From positions 112,677-176,676 of the forward strand of contig JAFMAI010000001.1 in assembly GCA_029785085.1 (NCBI GenBank): a DNA stretch of 64,000 nt, in the 5' to 3' direction. This stretch comes from Nitrososphaerota archaeon (GTDB taxonomy: Archaea; Thermoproteota; Nitrososphaeria; Nitrososphaerales; Gagatemarchaeaceae). The translations under genes were made by a program, and so were the position numbers. Position 1 is the first letter of the stretch; every line of letters begins with the position of its first letter. Of this stretch, positions 59,495 to 64,000 are shown in pieces. The notes below the pieces were generated by a model. That model had not been told where the DNA came from. It searched no databases and worked only from the letters and a program-made list of their open reading frames with translations.

Positions 59495-60325
59495 TCATGG
59501 AAGAGACGGCCCGCTAGTGTGACCGCTGAGAGTCGAGGAGAGCTTCGCCACCGAGACGTAGTTGAGGTAGAGTATGGCCACGGCGAAGGCGGGCAGGACG
59601 AAGTAAGTGAAGTAGTACAGCAACAGGTTTGAAGCGAGGGCGTCGGCCAGGGCCACAGGCAACAGGTAGAAGCTGACGAGCCCCGCGACGGAGAGGCAGC
59701 AGGACGAGCCTAGGATAATCCCCATCATCGGGACCAGGACGAAGGATTTCGCCCTCTTGGAAGCTGAACAGATCTTTCCTAACTCTCGCGTCTTCCCTAC
59801 GTTGGCCACGACCAAGATTGCTATGACCACTGCCATCGAGATGCTGTAGAAGCTCAGGGCGGCGGAGAACTCGGGGGGATAGGTGAAGATGATAGCCGGG
59901 TTGTAGGATAGGTCCGACAGCGCGCTGAACAGAGACGGGGGCACAAACGTGTCGGTGTAGACGTACAGGGAGGATGTGGAGACGCCGAGGAGCTGGGGTC
60001 CCTGGATGGCGGTCACGATGCCTTCCAGCACAAAGCCGTAGAGGATCAAGTGCGTCGCAAGGTAGCCTGCAAAGATGACGGGCCCCAGAACTGTCTTCAG
60101 CGAGCGGGTGAAGTCCAAGAAGACGGCGCGCAGCGGGAATGCCAGCAGCAGGCAGACGAAGCCTGCCCAGAAGACCAAAGCCCCGGCGAACTCTGCAGGG
60201 TTGACCGAAGGCGCTGCCCAGATGTAGCCGTAGTACGACAGCACCAGACCCAGGATGAGTGTCGCAGATAGGGAGACAAGGGCCGCCAGACGATGCACTG
60301 AGCTCTTATTCCTCTCTTCAATCAT
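59495..60325 (-). CDS. Polytopic membrane protein with a Cys-Cys motif (pair member A)
   Basis: 276 residues, about six membrane segments. A long external-looking loop (SSLYVYTDTFVPPSLFSALSDLSYNPAIIFTYPP) lies mid-protein, and GIILGSSCCLSVAGLVSF puts two adjacent cysteines at the start of a membrane helix. The neighbouring divergent gene also has a cysteine pair at a comparable place (GLFTGCPACAGLFLAG). I recognise no named family. Possible roles include metal handling or redox, but the sequence does not decide. Confidence 0.65.
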   Translation of the reverse strand: MIEERNKSSVHRLAALVSLSATLILGLVLSYYGYIWAAPSVNPAEFAGALVFWAGFVCLLLAFPLRAVFLDFTRSLKTVLGPVIFAGYLATHLILYGFVLEGIVTAIQGPQLLGVSTSSLYVYTDTFVPPSLFSALSDLSYNPAIIFTYPPEFSAALSFYSISMAVVIAILVVANVGKTRELGKICSASKRAKSFVLVPMMGIILGSSCCLSVAGLVSFYLLPVALADALASNLLLYYFTYFVLPAFAVAILYLNYVSVAKLSSTLSGHTSGPSLP

Positions 60326-60447
60326 TAGTTTCCGAGGGCAGGCGAATCCATGGGATATTTACAGCCATCTCGCGAGTATCCCGCTTCTCGCCTCGGCGAA
60401 TGATTAATACCCTAGAGCGGAGTCTCGGCCACCTGAAAGGGGTGGGG

Positions 60448-61317
60448 ATGGCGCTTCAGACGAGGCTGATGGCTCTGGTGCTGGGCGGCATTGGGGCGGT
60501 TGGAGGTGCGTCGGTGGTCTACGCCATCTTGGTTGACAGCATCCCCGTCATAAGCCCCGCAGGGGTAGAGAGCCTGCTGTGGGGGTCGTACGCGTTCGCT
60601 GTGATCTTCATAGCAGGTGTCATGGCTGTTCTTATCGGCCTAGGTGGATACGTTCGCAGTGCGGGCCGCGGGCTCGCGGGGTCGTCCACCATCCAACTCA
60701 CGCCTGGATCCTTCATCCCTTACTTGCTCACGACAAGGCGCTACAGGCGCTTCTTCTCGATATCCACGGTACTGTACGGGGCCCTCTACGCTTTTGCGAC
60801 GAGCATGATCGTGTATCAGCCCACAGTGAACTTCATCCAGGCGTACAACGCCACATTCCCCTCAGCCTTCGTTTCAGTCTGCTGCGGGCCACCCCTATCA
60901 ATCCCCACCGTCACTGCCTATCTCATGAACCACGTTGGTCTCTTCATCGTCCCCCTGGACGTCCTCCTGCTGCTCATAGTCGCGCCATTAGTCGGGCTCA
61001 ACGTCGCCTTCGCCGTGTTCGCGCGCGATAGTAGCGCGGCGGGGGCGTCGAAGTACGGGCTAGGCGGGCTGGGGGCGGTGGTCGGGTTGTTCACTGGATG
61101 CCCCGCCTGCGCGGGCCTCTTCCTTGCCGGGTCGATAGGCGGGACCGGAGCCGTCGCATTCGCCTCGGCCCTCTCGTACTACCAACCCGAGTTCATTGCG
61201 GCGACCCTGCCGGCACTGCTCCTGACTCTCTATCTGGTTTCGCACAGCCTCGCACGCGCATATAACGGGAGGTGCCCGATTCCCCAGAGAGCTCGAGACG
61301 ATGCACTCCGCAGATGA
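60448..61317 (+). CDS. Polytopic membrane protein with CCG and CPAC motifs (pair member B)
   Basis: 289 residues from ATG 60448 (an in-frame GTG lies two codons earlier). There are six or seven membrane segments. Cysteines occur in a loop, SVCCGPPLSIP, and in GLFTGCPACAGLFLAGSIGG. The latter is aligned in plan with pair member A, suggesting common ancestry. GATTAATAC near 60400-60410 may be a TATA box, and a GGGGTGGGG stretch precedes the ATG. Related thaumarchaeal membrane proteins lie near blue-copper genes (recalled, not tested here). Confidence 0.65.
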   Translation: MALQTRLMALVLGGIGAVGGASVVYAILVDSIPVISPAGVESLLWGSYAFAVIFIAGVMAVLIGLGGYVRSAGRGLAGSSTIQLTPGSFIPYLLTTRRYRRFFSISTVLYGALYAFATSMIVYQPTVNFIQAYNATFPSAFVSVCCGPPLSIPTVTAYLMNHVGLFIVPLDVLLLLIVAPLVGLNVAFAVFARDSSAAGASKYGLGGLGAVVGLFTGCPACAGLFLAGSIGGTGAVAFASALSYYQPEFIAATLPALLLTLYLVSHSLARAYNGRCPIPQRARDDALRR

Positions 61318-61448
61318 AACGACAAGGAGAGGCCTCCCTGAAGTGGGGGTCGAGCGACTGCGGCCTCCGCGTCGCTGCGTCTGCCCAGGGATTTCCTATG
61401 AGTGAATTGAGCCCGAACAGGCAGATACCTGGCCTGTTGGACAGCCTG

Positions 61449-62363
61449 TCATCGTTTCTTCTGGTTTTCTTTCAACTCAGTTACAGTATTCTCGATGTCT
61501 AGAAGCATAGAACTCCTGGCCGGAGCCTCATAGGCCCCTTTGCAGAATGCCTCGACAACGACAATCACGTCAGTAGGTGTGATGTTCTCGAAGTACACTG
61601 CGACTGTTTCAGGCTTAGAAACACTCGCGTTCCTCGCAACGACGTCGTGTAACGCTCTAGCCAGCGCCGTAGTGTCGACCGGCTTCGCGACATCATACCT
61701 CACCCTGACGAGCCTTTCGCTCGTGCTGTGGTCCACGACCGAGGCCTGGATCACTATGCTGTTCGGAACTTTGACCTGAATCCCATCGTCCAGTCTGATT
61801 GTGGTGTAGTTCAGCCTGATGTCTTCAACCACACCTGTGTAACCTGGTATCAGTAGGTTGTCGGAGAAGAACTTCGGGGGGTATGAGGGTAGAGCGAACC
61901 CCCATTGCCATGTCGAAATCGTTATCCTGCTCCCCACCAGGAATGGTCGCGAGGTGAGGATCAGCAATCCCGCAAAAACGTTCGATAGCGTCTGCTGGCT
62001 AGCCAATCCGAGCACGAGCCCGGTGAACGTTCCCCCCGCGAGGAGTTGGGTTCCAGTAATGCCAACCAACCCCAACACTACGAAGGCGAGGATGATGTAA
62101 CCGATGAATCTGAAAGCCGTGGCCACCGTGGCCCCCCTCTCCGCTCCGGAGGTCCTCGAAATCCCTCTCTTGATCTGGTTCGATATGATGCCGATCGCGA
62201 GGTAACCCGCGACCACAGCGACTGCAAGCTTTGTCAGGAGCAGGGTGCCGAACGGTATGTCCCTGGCGAAGTAGAAGAGGAAGGACAGCAGGACTGCAGC
62301 AGCCGCTATGACAGTGATTGCCCCTATGAGTCTTGAAGAGAGAGAGGTATTCCAGTTGCTCAA
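61449..62363 (-). CDS. MscS-family mechanosensitive channel
   Basis: 304 residues. Three or four N-terminal membrane segments lead to the pore helix GLVLGLASQQTLSNVFAGLLILTSRPFLVGSRI and the beta domain with GVVEDIRLNYTTIRLDDGIQVKVPNS, typical of MscS. A C-terminal ferredoxin-like part follows. The pore helix keeps the Gly/Ala packing pattern. It relieves osmotic downshock. The start is TTG 62363. Confidence 0.9.
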   Translation of the reverse strand: MSNWNTSLSSRLIGAITVIAAAAVLLSFLFYFARDIPFGTLLLTKLAVAVVAGYLAIGIISNQIKRGISRTSGAERGATVATAFRFIGYIILAFVVLGLVGITGTQLLAGGTFTGLVLGLASQQTLSNVFAGLLILTSRPFLVGSRITISTWQWGFALPSYPPKFFSDNLLIPGYTGVVEDIRLNYTTIRLDDGIQVKVPNSIVIQASVVDHSTSERLVRVRYDVAKPVDTTALARALHDVVARNASVSKPETVAVYFENITPTDVIVVVEAFCKGAYEAPARSSMLLDIENTVTELKENQKKR

Positions 62364-62517
62364 CCGTTCAGTTAATCTGAATTCGTGATTTATGTGTTTG
62401 GCACGTGAGATGGGGCCAGCTTGACAATCGTGTGAAGACGTGCGAATGCGTCGGAGCTCGCGTTGCCCGGATTAGCGGCGGTATGCGCGTCTACGCACGT
62501 AGCTGCTCGGCCGTAAC

Positions 62518-63459
62518 CTAGTGGCTACCGTCATTACGAGGAGGGAGCGTAATCTGCAGCTTCGAGATGGCGTCCTTCAGTATGTGGTAGCTCGCGTCGA
62601 GGGCGTCCTTCTCGGCTTTGTTTAGCTCGACTTCGAGTATCCTCTCCACCCCTCCCTTACCCACCACCATTGGGACATCCATCACGACGTCGGAGAACCC
62701 GTACTCTCCGTCAAGGTATGTCGACGCGTTGAAGACGGCTTTCTTGTCGTTGATGATTGCGTCGACCAAGACAGTCACGGCCGCCGCAGGGCCGTGGATC
62801 GTCGCACCCTTCCTGGCGATGACCTCAGCGGCGACTCCTCTGGTGCCCTTGACCACCTCATCAAACTTTTCAGGGCTCATCAGCTTCGATGCGGGGATAC
62901 CCCCCACGGTAGTGTATCCCGGAATCGGAACCATGCTGTCACCGTGCTCGCCGATGATCATGGTAGTTACCGATGAGCGAGCTACGCCCAGCTCGCCTGC
63001 CAAGAAGTTGCGAAGCCTGGAACCATCAAGAGTCCCGCTCATTCCGAGGACCCTGTGCCTTTCGAACCCCGTGACTCTAGAGGATACGTACGTCATGACG
63101 TCGAGTGGGTTCGTCACCATCAGCAGCACTGCGTCCGGAGCGTTCTTCCGGATCTGCTCACAGACATCCTTGATTATTCCGGCGTTGGAGTTCATCAAGT
63201 CCAGCCTTGTCTGGCCAGGCTTCCTCCCAAACCCTGCTGCCACGATCACTAACTTAGATCCCGCTATGTCCCCGTAGTCGTTGCTGCCGGTCACCTTGGT
63301 CTCGGCTCCGTAGGCTGAGAGCATGTGAGTGATGTCCATCGCTTCACCCTGAGGAAGCCCTTTGACCACGTCAACCAATGTGAGGTCGTCGTATCCCTTC
63401 ATGGCGAGGTGAACCGCTACGTTCGCCCCTATCTTGCCGCTGCCGACTATCGATATCAT
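62518..63459 (-). CDS. mdh: Malate dehydrogenase (LDH-like family)
   Basis: 313 residues. NAD-binding GSGKIGANVA (7-16), ribose-binding Asp in LTLVDVV, substrate loop GFGRKPGQTRLDL with Arg at the position that selects malate over lactate, MVTNPLDVMTY, GMSGTLDGSRLR and the catalytic His in IIGEHGDSMV. It converts malate and oxaloacetate in the central pathways. A minus-strand CCTATACTC box near 63489 lies about 30 bases before ATG 63459. Confidence 0.93.
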   Translation of the reverse strand: MISIVGSGKIGANVAVHLAMKGYDDLTLVDVVKGLPQGEAMDITHMLSAYGAETKVTGSNDYGDIAGSKLVIVAAGFGRKPGQTRLDLMNSNAGIIKDVCEQIRKNAPDAVLLMVTNPLDVMTYVSSRVTGFERHRVLGMSGTLDGSRLRNFLAGELGVARSSVTTMIIGEHGDSMVPIPGYTTVGGIPASKLMSPEKFDEVVKGTRGVAAEVIARKGATIHGPAAAVTVLVDAIINDKKAVFNASTYLDGEYGFSDVVMDVPMVVGKGGVERILEVELNKAEKDALDASYHILKDAISKLQITLPPRNDGSH

Positions 63460-63887
63460 GGCTCGACGGGCCTAATGAGTGAGGAGAGTATAGGTGTTTT
63501 GCCAGCAGTCACCGGCCGCATTCGAGCTTGGGTTCGAACGTTCCACACGACAGATAGCATCGTCGAGCGCTGCGTGGCTCTATGAGCAGTCAACTAGTGT
63601 CGCGTCTATAACAAATCTGGCGTTATGACTGTCAATAAGCCACTCCTTTCTCGAACGGAATCATAGCTTGAGATCTTGAAGAGCGTAGCTAGGCGTCTGA
63701 GCTCAAACCACGACGCTAGGGATTTCTACGACGCGACACTAGGTTTGGGACCCGGTTCATGGGTGTGGGCCAACAGTGAAGTGTGTCCTGAGGCGGAGGA
63801 GGGTCTGGTCGATACCAACCCCCAGTCGGGGCGCCGGCTTGCTCCAAGTCACGACGGCCCGCTGCGTGTCGTGCCCGAAAGCGTAAA
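63460..63887. other. Gene-poor stretch with a long-spaced 13-base inverted repeat
   Basis: Over 428 bases I find no convincing protein gene. CTAGTGTCGCGTC (63594-63606) and its exact complement GACGCGACACTAG (63730-63742) bracket 123 bases. Inside, CTAGGCGTC and GACGCTAG can also nearly pair. The arrangement could be a structured RNA or a mobile-element scar. The mdh promoter lies at the left end and a tRNA-Gly gene begins just past the right end. Confidence 0.4.
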
Positions 63888-63985
63888 TGCGGTGGCCGGG
63901 ATTTGAATTCTCGAGTCATTTACATGACTTCCCGAGTTAGTAGCGTGGCAGGCTACTGTCCTGGACCAGGCTAGACGACCACCGC
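63888..63985 (-). tRNA. tRNA-Gly (GCC) with a 23-nt intron in the T arm
   Basis: Acceptor GCGGTGG (from 63985)/CCACCGC, discriminator A (63888). The D arm is GTCT-AGCCTGGTCC-AGGAC-like. The anticodon arm GTAGC-CTGCCAC-GCTAC has anticodon GCC. The 5' half of the T stem (TCGGG, 63931-63935) and the T loop TTCAAAT (63901-63907) are separated by 23 bases (63908-63930) that form a hairpin (GTCAT-GTAA-ATGAC). Removing them restores TCGGG-TTCAAAT-CCCGG. The intron thus lies between positions 53 and 54. Confidence 0.9.
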
Positions 63986-64000
63986 TCGTTTCAGGTCGCA

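Noticed and set aside
1-64000. CRISPR arrays, rRNA genes and insertion sequences
   Set aside because: I saw no regularly spaced direct repeats, no ribosomal RNA sequence and no transposase gene. The intein is the only clear mobile element.

Overview
The window is archaeal chromosome, dense and GC-rich. Archaeal markers are MCM, GINS, Orc1/Cdc6, both RFC subunits, Hel308, archease/RtcB, EndA, a geranylgeranylglyceryl-phosphate prenyltransferase and a tetraether-lipid radical SAM enzyme. A eukaryote-type topoisomerase IB, an arcadin-1-like protein and several Thaumarchaeota-style regulators point to the Nitrososphaeria/Thaumarchaeota side of the tree. No ammonia-oxidation gene is visible, and complete-looking histidine and threonine degradation genes suggest a heterotroph that uses amino acids. 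The lineage call is an inference from gene content. Many genes start 26-32 bases after an archaeal TATA box, so leaderless transcripts look common.

Layout. 1-7.5 kb: PAC2 fragment, then a minus-strand series with archease-rtcB, threonine-to-glycine enzymes (tdh, kbl), hisS and rfcS. 7.7-15.3 kb: gins-mcm (mcm carries an intein in its Walker A loop), hel308, a stand-alone asparagine-synthase-type domain and a HemK methylase. 15.4-23.5 kb: a Bat-type regulator, a ClC protein, an intron-bearing tRNA-Arg, mtnA, endA-ubiA-rfcL and orc1/cdc6, with a possible origin upstream of orc1. 23.5-34 kb: redox and regulatory genes, an ACT/V4R pseudogene, a VIT-type transporter and topoisomerase IB. 34-39 kb: an extracytoplasmic disulfide pair (VKOR + CPFC thioredoxin-like) and tes facing trmB across a palindromic promoter. 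40-47 kb: arcadin-1-like, peroxiredoxin, a 7-deazaguanine (archaeosine precursor) operon, NAD kinase and PhoU. 48-53 kb: three intron-bearing tRNAs, Hsp20, HtpX and a class II HMG-CoA reductase. 53.8-59.4 kb: a hut cluster (U, I, H, G) on alternating strands. 59.5-64 kb: paired cysteine-bearing membrane proteins, MscS, malate dehydrogenase and a tRNA-Gly with an intron in its T arm.

The strongest theme is tRNA processing. Five of six tRNA genes are interrupted, nearly all at non-canonical positions (D loop, variable region, T arm). The only visible splicing endonuclease subunit has no histidine anywhere, so it lacks one member of the Tyr-His-Lys triad and probably needs a partner subunit. RtcB and archease, which seal the exons, are also here. 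Other items for follow-up are the origin-like boxes, the palindromic tes/trmB promoter, the single TATA elements between divergent hut genes, several genes whose reading frame begins without ATG, GTG or TTG, and three decayed genes.
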